A stretch of DNA of 64,000 nucleotides from Chitinophagales bacterium (GTDB taxonomy: Bacteria > Bacteroidota > Bacteroidia > Chitinophagales > UBA8649). The stretch is taken from NCBI GenBank assembly GCA_020635975.1, contig JACJYT010000003.1, forward strand, positions 248,001-312,000, given 5' to 3'. Both the position numbers and the translations under genes were made by a program. The notes under the pieces were generated by a model. That model did no database searches and had not been told where the DNA came from. It was given only the letters and a program-made list of their open reading frames with translations. This document shows, in pieces, positions 41,580 to 48,698 of the stretch; positions within the stretch are counted from its first letter, which is position 1; each line of letters opens with the position of its first letter.

Positions 41580-42031
41580 AAGGCCTTATTTATTTCCCTT
41601 TTGAACTCCTCGGTTAATTCCTTTATGGCCATTTCAATTTTGTCTTCATGAATGCCTTGATCCTCTAAAATCATGGTTTGGTTAGCTCTTAAAACAATTT
41701 TACGGGCCAACTTTTCTGCTTTTAGGTGAATTAGATTTTGGATACTTCCATCTTTGGGAATAAAGCCATAGACCAAGTTCATATCCAAAGCATCGCCAAC
41801 ATCTTTTAATTTCTTGAGACTAATTTGCCCAGTAACTTCACGATCTTCAATTTTTTGAATGGCACCTTTGGTCATGTCTAATTTATGGCCTAATTGCTCT
41901 CTAGTCATATTAAGAGTGGTTCTAATAGCATTAACCCAGCCTTTTTCTGGTACTAACACCTTGCCTGCATCTTTAAAATGGACCAATTTTCTTTCTAGTT
42001 GCTCAATAAGTATATTTTTTTTGTTTCTCAT
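41570..42031 (-). CDS. Mobile mystery protein A (Xre-type HTH regulator)
   Basis: 153 residues with a Cro/C1-type helix-turn-helix at about 30-85 (IRTTLNMTREQLGHKLDMTKGAIQKIEDRE) and the family-typical LVYGFIPKDGS after it (TIGR02612). These genes nearly always precede a Fic gene and recur in accessory DNA. It probably represses its own promoter through the repeats at 42077-42155 and may neutralise the Fic partner. Confidence 0.9.
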   Translation of the reverse strand: MRNKKNILIEQLERKLVHFKDAGKVLVPEKGWVNAIRTTLNMTREQLGHKLDMTKGAIQKIEDREVTGQISLKKLKDVGDALDMNLVYGFIPKDGSIQNLIHLKAEKLARKIVLRANQTMILEDQGIHEDKIEMAIKELTEEFKREINKALWD

Positions 42032-42076
42032 TGCTTGATTTTCTGTACTAGTTAATGCTTAAACTTTATTTTAAGT

Positions 42077-42155
42077 ATACAAATGTATATAAAATTTTTT
42101 AAGAAAGAATACAAATATGTATAATTAAATGGAATTAATTATACAAATACCTATA
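42077..42155. promoter_or_regulatory. Three operator-like repeats at 32-bp spacing upstream of the Fic pair
   Basis: ATACAAATGTATAT (42077), ATACAAATATGTATA (42109) and ATACAAATACCTATA (42141) share the half-site ATACAAAT followed by a TATA-containing arm. Start-to-start distances are exactly 32 bp, about three helical turns, so bound proteins would sit on one face. The first repeat contains TACATTTG on the minus strand, a match to the -7 consensus, about 50 bp from the HTH gene start. Confidence 0.65.
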
Positions 42156-42328
42156 ATTTTATTTGAGGAAGGGCAATTTGTTTATGCACTAAATAGAGCT
42201 TAAGCTATATCCTATAAGGTGGTAAGCTTCCTATGGAGAACGCATTATTTATTCCAGTATTTTAGCTATAGGAGTATTTATAAATAATTGAAAAGTGGAA
42301 GGACAAAGAATTTTTTTGCTAGAAGCGG

Positions 42329-43003
42329 CTATTCCGTCATACCCATATCTAATAGGAATTCTTCATAGCTCATTTTGATATAGTCTTCGTCGAAGAGATT
42401 CCAATTTTGAGGTAAATTAGGACTAATTTCAATGGCTTCGTATAGAATAGTTTCATTATCAGCTGTTGTAATTTGCATCCTTAACGGGAAACCAAAAAGT
42501 GAACTATTCTGCGAATATTCCTCCCAATTTCCCGGTCGAATCTTATCGCTTATATAGAAAATGGCTGTCCCACCATCTGAAAATTTAATGTTAGCTCGAG
42601 TACAAGAGTAGCCTAGAATAGTTTTCTTATCCTTAGCAATAATTTCCGCATTTTGGATATTTTCAAAATTACCAGGGTTGGTATTGCTTTGTTTCTCCTC
42701 TTCTTTGCTTAGATTTTCAATAAGAATTTTTCTTGTTAGAAAATCTAATGCCATAGTGCTTTTGTCTGGATTCTTTAGATTACTAATAACTTTTGTTGTC
42801 ATCATACCACCCAAGAGGCTAGTTTCTATTCTAATTTCTTCGGAAGAGTAGTAGAATATTAAGTCGATATCACCAAAACCAATAAGTTCTTCATTGCTAA
42901 CTTGTGCTCTAAATTTTATGGTGCCATATTTAAAATTTTCTTGGGCAAAAGCCAAGACTGCTTGGCTAAGAATTAGGCTTAAAAGCAATAGTCTTCTTAT
43001 CAT
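42329..43003 (-). CDS. Hypothetical periplasmic protein (DUF4412-like)
   Basis: 224 residues with a signal peptide (1-20). The mature part has features of DUF4412-type proteins: strands followed by MALDFLTRKILIENL and the conserved TILGYSCTRANIKFSDG segment, then AIFYISDKI. Likely periplasmic; function unknown. It lies within the accessory stretch but shows no sign of mobility itself. Confidence 0.55.
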   Translation of the reverse strand: MIRRLLLLSLILSQAVLAFAQENFKYGTIKFRAQVSNEELIGFGDIDLIFYYSSEEIRIETSLLGGMMTTKVISNLKNPDKSTMALDFLTRKILIENLSKEEEKQSNTNPGNFENIQNAEIIAKDKKTILGYSCTRANIKFSDGGTAIFYISDKIRPGNWEEYSQNSSLFGFPLRMQITTADNETILYEAIEISPNLPQNWNLFDEDYIKMSYEEFLLDMGMTE

Positions 43004-43084
43004 AGGTTTTTGAAATTATTGGTAAAAGTAGAAAAGATTTCTACCTTCTGCAAGAGGCACAAGCTATTGGCTACTTTACGTGCT

Positions 43085-43104
43085 GTCGGAAGCTTCCTTC
43101 CGAC
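43085..43104. repeat. Inverted repeat GTCGGAAG/CTTCCGAC
   Basis: A perfect 8-bp arm pair with a 4-base loop in the gap between the DUF4412-like and SUFU-like genes. No T-run follows, so it is not an evident terminator. Confidence 0.5.
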
Positions 43105-43233
43105 ATATAATTCTACTATATTCTTTCTCTAAAGTAGTTTAATATACAATATTATCCAGGTTTGAATCTCAGTATTTCAAGGTGTAAAATGTTGTATAGG
43201 AATTCAAATTTAGCGGTAAGCTAAGATATTAAT

Positions 43234-43280
43234 AAGTCCGTAGCTACCGCTTTGCTCAAGCTACGGACAGCGGGGGGACT
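43234..43280. repeat. Nested inverted repeat near the SUFU-like gene end
   Basis: GTCCGTAGC (43236-43244) pairs with GCTACGGAC (43260-43268), and AAGTCC can alternatively pair with GGACTT further right, so two hairpins compete. It is GC-rich against the local background and may be a dispersed intergenic repeat or an imperfect terminator. Confidence 0.45.
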
Positions 43281-43954
43281 TATTTACCATCTTTTTCTTC
43301 TACTGTATTTATTTTCGGTGCTGCAGGAAGCTTCCTCTTTTCCTTTAATATTTTAAATAGTTCGTCATTTCCATTTTGTCTTGCAAAGTCCATTTCACTT
43401 CTGAATATTTGCATACAAAGTAACAAATGGTGTTCTCTATCTCCAATTTTAAATTTCTTACCGTCAGGTTCGTACAAGTCAAAAACTAAACAAGTATTTT
43501 CTTCATTTTCTCTATTAGGAACTTCGATAGTCTCTTTTGGATTCAGAACAGCTTGAGAAGAAAACATTCCAATTGCAGTTAAAAATCCACAGGCTTTTCT
43601 TTCTATCAAATTGAATGGTGTTTGAGTTTCTTCGCTCGTGCTAAAATCGTGTTTTGTGAAAGCAACTAATTCATAAGTTCCAATTCGATTTTTCTTTGGA
43701 CCATTTCCGTCAGGGTCTAACAATTCCATTGTCGCAAATCCAGTTCCTTTTATGTGATTTGGGAAGTAATACATATCAACTGCTCCGCCAACTGCAAAAG
43801 GGATTATTGCGTGTCCAACAAGATTGTGCATTTTTCCTAGAACATTTTCAAGTCCTTCAGATTTTAATTCATAATCCTTTTCGTGTTCTTCTTCAGTAAA
43901 TTCTTTTTCAAATGGCGTTTCTTTTTTACCAAATAGTCTGTTTAAAAATCCCAT
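43280..43954 (-). CDS. Suppressor-of-fused (SUFU)-like domain protein
   Basis: 224 residues. After a basic N-terminus (MGFLNRLFGKK), the strand pattern around TMELLDPDGNGPKKNRIGTYELVAFT and the late HHLLLCMQIFRSEMDFARQNG block resemble bacterial SUFU-domain proteins, which are often small orphan or immunity-type genes. Assignment rests on pattern memory, so moderate confidence. It begins 32 bp after an attC-like palindrome and may be a cassette gene. Confidence 0.6.
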   Translation of the reverse strand: MGFLNRLFGKKETPFEKEFTEEEHEKDYELKSEGLENVLGKMHNLVGHAIIPFAVGGAVDMYYFPNHIKGTGFATMELLDPDGNGPKKNRIGTYELVAFTKHDFSTSEETQTPFNLIERKACGFLTAIGMFSSQAVLNPKETIEVPNRENEENTCLVFDLYEPDGKKFKIGDREHHLLLCMQIFRSEMDFARQNGNDELFKILKEKRKLPAAPKINTVEEKDGK

Positions 43955-43986
43955 TTTTCAATTTTTGTTAGTTTGTCTTAGGTTAC

Positions 43987-44106
43987 ACACAACGGTTAGC
44001 TAGCCACCGTAGCGGCTACTTTTATAGTTCGAGTTTGAATATACGGATTTCACTAGATGTTTTTTGAAAATGAAACGGAGCTATGGGGTGCTAGGTGATG
44101 TTAGGC
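43987..44106 (-). repeat. attC-like palindrome A
   Basis: On the minus strand it opens with GCCTAAC (fits RYYYAAC), then inner arms CTAGCACC..TAGC and GCTACGGTGGCTAG that pair imperfectly, and closes with GTTGTGT (GTT then an imperfect RRRY). Total 120 bp. It starts 7 bp after the stop codon of the 166-residue gene, the usual place of an attC site in a cassette. Confidence 0.5.
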
Positions 44107-44113
44107 GTATTTG

Positions 44114-44614
44114 TTATTTCAAGTTTAAGCTTTGTTTTCCATAAACTGGACTCTCAAACTTTATTATGTCTTCACTAATTTCACTCTCAAAGGGAGGGTC
44201 AATTGGAACTGTATCAATTGTGTCACCTTCTACACTTATAGCATATGCTTTAAGCTCAGTAATAACCACAATTGTATTTCCATATCTGGTAAAGCTCCAA
44301 AATTCAGCGCAAGACTCTTGTTTGTCAATATGTAAACTTTGTAGGTCTATTATTCCCCAGAAAAATCTAGCCCCGAAAAATACTTTATTTGTCTCTGGAA
44401 TCAATAAAGTAGCAAATTGCCAATCCGTAGTCGAGTAATTGCACCAATCAAATCTGATTTTGATTTCGAAGTTCGAGTTTCGAGTTATTTTTAAAATTGT
44501 CGTCCTGTCAAAACCCCGTTTCCCTTTTTCAGGATCAACAAGGTATAATACACAACCCATTTGTAATGCATCTTTAAACTTTGATGTTTCAGAATACATG
44601 TAGTAATTATTCAC
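44114..44614 (-). CDS. Hypothetical protein in a cassette-like setting
   Basis: Up to 166 residues; the start is either GTG at 44614 or ATG at 44599. No signal peptide. The sequence alternates strands and short loops (ILKITRNSNFEIKIRFDW, EFWSFTRYGNTIVVITELKAYAISVEG) and has several Cys and Trp residues. I do not recognise a family. It is framed closely by GTTAGGC-type core sites on both sides (44100-44106 and 44634-44640), 7 and 19 bp from the frame ends. Confidence 0.6.
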   Translation of the reverse strand: MNNYYMYSETSKFKDALQMGCVLYLVDPEKGKRGFDRTTILKITRNSNFEIKIRFDWCNYSTTDWQFATLLIPETNKVFFGARFFWGIIDLQSLHIDKQESCAEFWSFTRYGNTIVVITELKAYAISVEGDTIDTVPIDPPFESEISEDIIKFESPVYGKQSLNLK

Positions 44615-44633
44615 CTTTGCATTTTTGAATTGC

Positions 44634-44713
44634 GCCTAACGTGCTAATATAGACCATGTCCAACTATATGGACATGGTCTATATCCCAACTTTATATTAT
44701 TCGCAAGTTATGC
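44634..44713 (-). repeat. attC-like palindrome B with perfect 16-bp hairpin
   Basis: The outer ends GCCTAACGTGCTAATA and the complement of the right end GCATAACTTGCGAATA agree at 13 of 16 positions. Between them a perfect 16-bp inverted repeat (44647-44662 with 44669-44684) has a 6-base loop. On the minus strand the site ends in GTTAGGC, a full GTTRRRY core, 20 bp before the next gene. Confidence 0.5.
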
Positions 44714-44880
44714 AAAAACATTTAAAAGGTATATGCTTTTTAATTAATACTTAATTATTGTTGAAAACTACTGGAGTCGCTAGCAATTGTTATTCTATGA
44801 AAGGTGTAAAGCGTAATATGAAATTTAGCTTGCAAGCTTCCTATTCGTGCTAGCTAAGAAGCTAGCTTATGAAATGCTAA

Positions 44881-45498
44881 CTAAGCTTTCTTCCGCCCAA
44901 TAAATCGAATAACACTGCCTGTGCCTTTGTGGTAGAGCCCTTCGTTGAGTTCTACTTCTTTCTCTTCTAGTAAGATAAGCTCTAGTTCTGAAAAGACAGC
45001 TTGAATGCCTTCCATGCTTAAGAGCATTTCTAATTTATCTGGTCCGCCAATATTCGGATTCTTCGCTCTATATTCCAAGTTCTTGGTGCTGAAGCCTTCT
45101 AGTATTAAATAAGCTCCAGGCTTCATCATGCTTAGCAATTTGGGGTAATAGCTCTGAGCAATAGAGGGAGGGAAGTGGGCATAGATCAAAGCAATAGCAT
45201 CATAGCTTTCCTTAGCTAAATCCAAATCAAAGAAATTTCCAACTTGATAGTGGATATGCACCCCTTCTTGCTCGGCAAGCTTAGTTGCCTTTACTTTGCC
45301 TTCTTCACTAATGTCAAAAGCATAAGCTTCGAGTCCGTTTTTTGCTGCATAAACCGCATTCCTGCCTTCGCCTTCGGCTGGAAAAAGCATTTTGCCACTC
45401 AGCTTTAGGCTATCTAGACTCTCCTTTAAAAAGACATTGGGAGCAATGCCGTAAGCGTAGGTTTCTTCTTTATATCTGCTATCCCAAAACTCTTTCAT
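44881..45498 (-). CDS. Class I SAM-dependent methyltransferase
   Basis: 205 residues from the ATG at 45498 (MKEFWDSRYKEETYAYG); a TTG at 45516 would sit inside the -7 element. The SAM-binding motif reads MLFPAEGEGRNAVYAAKNG, followed by AYAFDISEEG (acidic ribose-binding loop) and YDAIALIYAHFPP. It belongs to the TehB/TPMT-like group of small-molecule methyltransferases; the substrate cannot be named. A 266-bp stretch with short inverted repeats and the attC-like site B lies downstream. Confidence 0.85.
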   Translation of the reverse strand: MKEFWDSRYKEETYAYGIAPNVFLKESLDSLKLSGKMLFPAEGEGRNAVYAAKNGLEAYAFDISEEGKVKATKLAEQEGVHIHYQVGNFFDLDLAKESYDAIALIYAHFPPSIAQSYYPKLLSMMKPGAYLILEGFSTKNLEYRAKNPNIGGPDKLEMLLSMEGIQAVFSELELILLEEKEVELNEGLYHKGTGSVIRFIGRKKA

Positions 45499-45513
45499 CG
45501 CTCTTGTTTTTTG

Positions 45514-45521
45514 CAAAGATA
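45514..45521 (-). promoter_or_regulatory. TAnnTTTG -7 element of the methyltransferase gene
   Basis: TATCTTTG on the minus strand, ending 15 bp before the ATG at 45498. Confidence 0.55.
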
Positions 45522-45560
45522 CGACAATACTAAGGTGCTGGCTAGTGAGTAGAAATAAAA

Positions 45561-45586
45561 AAGCCTCTTAGTTCACTAAGAGGCTT
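45561..45586 (-). terminator. Intrinsic terminator of hppA
   Basis: AAGCCTCTTAGT / ACTAAGAGGCTT stem with a short TC loop, followed on the minus strand by a T-run; 22 bp after the hppA stop. Confidence 0.88.
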
Positions 45587-45608
45587 GATTTATTTTATAA
45601 AGCAGGTC

Positions 45609-48023
45609 TTATAAAGTGCTTAGGTCTAAACCACTTGCGTTTAATCTTTCTAAGCTAGCTGCGTCTAATTTTTCGATATCACCAGCTTCTACAACTACAG
45701 TAGAAACTCCGTTGTAAGAACTATCGCTAATTACTACTAAATTACCTTCTGTATCCATTAACTCCATTTTCTTCACTTCAATAATGTCGGTAAAGTCTGG
45801 AGCCATTTCTTCTATAAGTACTTCTTCTTCCACCACAACACTCACTTCTTCAGCATGTGCTTGGATGCTTTCTCCTAAAATTGGAGCAATTACCAAACCT
45901 ACCAAACAAGTTAATTTGATTAAAATGTTCATCGATGGTCCAGAAGTATCTTTAAATGGATCTCCAACGGTATCTCCAGTTACTGCCGCTTTGTGTGCAT
46001 CGCTACCTTTAAAAGTCATTACCCCATCAATTTCAACACCTGCTTCAAAAGATTTTTTAGCATTATCCCAAGCACCACCAGCATTGTTTTGGAAAATAGC
46101 CCATAACACACCACTTACCGTAACACCAGCCATATAACCACCTAAAATTTCTGCAGCTAATTTAGCATCGGTTAATAACCAAGCTAAGCTAACTAATACT
46201 ATAGGCGTTACAATAGTAATGGCACCTGGCAACATCATTTCTTTTAGAGCAGCCTTTGTAGAAATATCTACACACTTACCGTATTCTGGCTTGCCAGTTC
46301 CTTCCATAATACCCGGAATTTCTCTAAACTGACGTCTAACTTCTTGTACCATTTCCATAGCAGCCTTACCAACACTATTCATTGCTAAAGCAGAGAATAC
46401 TACTGGTATCATACCACCAACAAATAAAGCAGCTAATACTGGCGCTTTAAAAATGTTGATACCATCAATTCCTGTGAAAGTTACATAGGCAGCAAATAAA
46501 GCCAAAGCTGTTAAAGCAGCAGAAGCAATAGCAAAACCTTTACCCGTTGCAGCTGTAGTGTTACCTACTGAATCCAAAATATCTGTTTTCTCACGAACTT
46601 CTTTTGGTAACTCACTCATTTCAGCAATACCTCCTGCGTTATCGGCAATTGGTCCGAAAGCATCAATAGCTAATTGCATAGCGGTTGTAGCCATCATTGC
46701 AGAAGCGGCAATAGCAACTCCATAGAAACCAGCAAAAGCGTAAGAAGCCCAAATAGCACCAGCAAAAAGAATAATTGGACCAGCAGTAGAAATCATACCT
46801 GTTGCTAAACCAGCAATAATGTTAGTAGCAGCACCAGTAGATGATTTTTGCACGATTTCTAAAATAGGTTTTTTACCTAAACCAGTATAGTATTCTGTCA
46901 TAGCCGAGATAGCTGCACCTACTACTAAACCAATTACTACGGCACCGAAAACTCTAATTCTTGAAATTTCCATAGCCCCTTCGCCAAAGAAATTCATGAA
47001 AATAGTTTCAGGCACTAACCATTGAATTAAGAAATACGAAGCTACTAAAGTTAAAGCAATAGATCCCCAGTTACCTAAATTTAATGCATTTTGCACTTGG
47101 GCCTCTTTTGCATCATCTTTAGCATTTACAAAGAAAGTACCTAGTATAGAGAAAATAATACCTAAACCAGCAATTACGATAGGTAATAAAATTGGACCAA
47201 AGCCAACAACTGTTCCGTTGTGCACGAAAGTATCGTGGATGATATAATTTCCTAATACCATGGTTGCCAAGATAGTAGCCACGTAAGAACCGAATAAATC
47301 GGCACCCATACCAGCTACGTCACCTACGTTATCTCCTACGTTATCTGCAATAGTTGCAGGGTTTCTTGGATCGTCTTCTGGAATACCTGCTTCTACCTTA
47401 CCTACTAAATCAGCTCCAACGTCGGCAGCCTTCGTATAGATACCACCACCAACACGGGCAAAAAGTGCAATAGATTCAGCACCTAAAGAGAAACCAGCTA
47501 AGGCCTCAAGTACCATGGTCATTTCGTGGTAGAAATCGCCGCCTTCCGTTACAAACACTTTAATGAACGCTAAGAAGAATAAGCTTAAGCCAAAAACAGC
47601 TAAACCAGCAACACCCAAGCCCATTACCGTTCCACCTTTAAAGGCAACAGATAAGGCTTTAGATAAACTAGTTCTGGCTGCTTGTGTAGTTCTAACATTA
47701 GCTTGTGTAGCAATACGCATACCGATATTTCCTGCAATAGCAGAGAAAATAGCACCCACTACAAAGGCAGGTACAATTAACCAATGGGTAGATGGAACTA
47801 CAAAAGAAACTCCAAAAAGAACAACAGAAGCAATAAGTACGAAAACACCTAAAATTTTGTATTCTGCATTTAAAAAAGCTAAGGCTCCTTCATTAATATA
47901 AGCTGCAAGACTTTGCATTTTCTCATTACCAGCATCTTGTTTTTGTACCCAAGATTTTAGGTAAAGCATATAAGCAAGTCCTAGAACTGCCAATATTAAG
48001 GGTAAGTAAAAAGCTATTTCCAT
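45609..48023 (-). CDS. hppA: Membrane-bound proton/sodium-translocating pyrophosphatase
   Basis: 804 residues with about 16 membrane segments. The substrate-binding GDNVGDNVGDVAGMGADLFGS motif lies near 222-242. GNTTAATGKGFAI carries Ala at the position that marks K+-dependent enzymes (K+-independent ones have Lys). It couples pyrophosphate hydrolysis to ion pumping; H+ or Na+ is not decided here. After the final membrane helix (LTCLVGLVIAPILG) there is an extra acidic tail of about 85 residues, likely outside the cytoplasm given the family topology. Confidence 0.95.
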   Translation of the reverse strand: MEIAFYLPLILAVLGLAYMLYLKSWVQKQDAGNEKMQSLAAYINEGALAFLNAEYKILGVFVLIASVVLFGVSFVVPSTHWLIVPAFVVGAIFSAIAGNIGMRIATQANVRTTQAARTSLSKALSVAFKGGTVMGLGVAGLAVFGLSLFFLAFIKVFVTEGGDFYHEMTMVLEALAGFSLGAESIALFARVGGGIYTKAADVGADLVGKVEAGIPEDDPRNPATIADNVGDNVGDVAGMGADLFGSYVATILATMVLGNYIIHDTFVHNGTVVGFGPILLPIVIAGLGIIFSILGTFFVNAKDDAKEAQVQNALNLGNWGSIALTLVASYFLIQWLVPETIFMNFFGEGAMEISRIRVFGAVVIGLVVGAAISAMTEYYTGLGKKPILEIVQKSSTGAATNIIAGLATGMISTAGPIILFAGAIWASYAFAGFYGVAIAASAMMATTAMQLAIDAFGPIADNAGGIAEMSELPKEVREKTDILDSVGNTTAATGKGFAIASAALTALALFAAYVTFTGIDGINIFKAPVLAALFVGGMIPVVFSALAMNSVGKAAMEMVQEVRRQFREIPGIMEGTGKPEYGKCVDISTKAALKEMMLPGAITIVTPIVLVSLAWLLTDAKLAAEILGGYMAGVTVSGVLWAIFQNNAGGAWDNAKKSFEAGVEIDGVMTFKGSDAHKAAVTGDTVGDPFKDTSGPSMNILIKLTCLVGLVIAPILGESIQAHAEEVSVVVEEEVLIEEMAPDFTDIIEVKKMELMDTEGNLVVISDSSYNGVSTVVVEAGDIEKLDAASLERLNASGLDLSTL

Positions 48024-48084
48024 AGTTGTGTATTTATTTAAATTTTATTTAAGCGTGCAAATGTACGACTAAATACTAAAAAAA

Positions 48085-48112
48085 AAAAGTACTTGTGTTC
48101 TCAAGTACTTTT
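48085..48112 (-). terminator. Intrinsic terminator of the M23/SPOR operon
   Basis: AAAAGTACTTG / CAAGTACTTTT stem with a 6-base loop, followed on the minus strand by a long T-run. Confidence 0.9.
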
Positions 48113-48146
48113 CTTTTTTAATGGAAGTTTTTGGGTAAATGTCTTC

Positions 48147-48698
48147 TTATTTGAGCTTTTCTTCTGCTACGCGTTCTCCTTCGTAGTATTGACTAACAAA
48201 GGCATCTTTTATTCCTAGCTTTCTGATTTCTAACTTAAATAACTCGGCTTCTTCTCTACTTTCAAAATTTCCGATAGAGTAGCGGTGTAAGTTGTTGATG
48301 TATTCGTGAATTACAAATCTATCTTCATTCATCATAGAAGTAAGATCTAAATTATTAAAAAGTCCAATTTGAATACGATATTTCGTTCCACTTTCATCCA
48401 TAGAACAATCACTTAATTCCATTTCTCTTTTGGTTAACCACGAAATACTATCTCTAAGCTGGGTGTTTTTAATATCCTTTTTCTGAATTTCTTTTTTTAG
48501 AAATACCACCTCGTTATTTTGCTCAGAAATGATAACATCTTTCACCTCATCGGCTTCTTTCATGTATTTCAACTTCTCTGGATTCTTTTTCAATAATTTG
48601 ATTTCCTCCAAGAGTGCTTTTTTTTCTTCTTTGCTCAATTCCTGACTAAAAACTTGGCCTAGTAAGAAAAAGCTTAAAAATAGTATCAAAATTCTCAT
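48147..48698 (-). CDS. SPOR-like domain envelope protein
   Basis: 183 residues: signal peptide (1-18), a charged coiled-coil stretch (about 20-85, with KEEKKALLEEIKLLKKNPEKL), and a C-terminal domain starting YRIQIGLFNNLDL and running through NLHRYSIGNFESREEAELFKLEIRKLG, which is the SPOR pattern. SPOR domains bind denuded peptidoglycan glycans at division sites. It overlaps the M23 peptidase gene by 4 bp, which fits a shared role in wall remodelling. Confidence 0.85.
   Translation of the reverse strand: MRILILFLSFFLLGQVFSQELSKEEKKALLEEIKLLKKNPEKLKYMKEADEVKDVIISEQNNEVVFLKKEIQKKDIKNTQLRDSISWLTKREMELSDCSMDESGTKYRIQIGLFNNLDLTSMMNEDRFVIHEYINNLHRYSIGNFESREEAELFKLEIRKLGIKDAFVSQYYEGERVAEEKLK

Noticed and set aside
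44647..44684. Strong hairpin read as an intrinsic terminator
   Set aside because: No T-run on either side and the next stop codons are not adjacent; it fits better as the core of attC-like site B.
44848..44868. AGCTAGC ... GCTAGCT inverted repeat downstream of the methyltransferase as a third attC-like site
   Set aside because: No RYYYAAC or GTTRRRY ends at suitable spacing were found around it.
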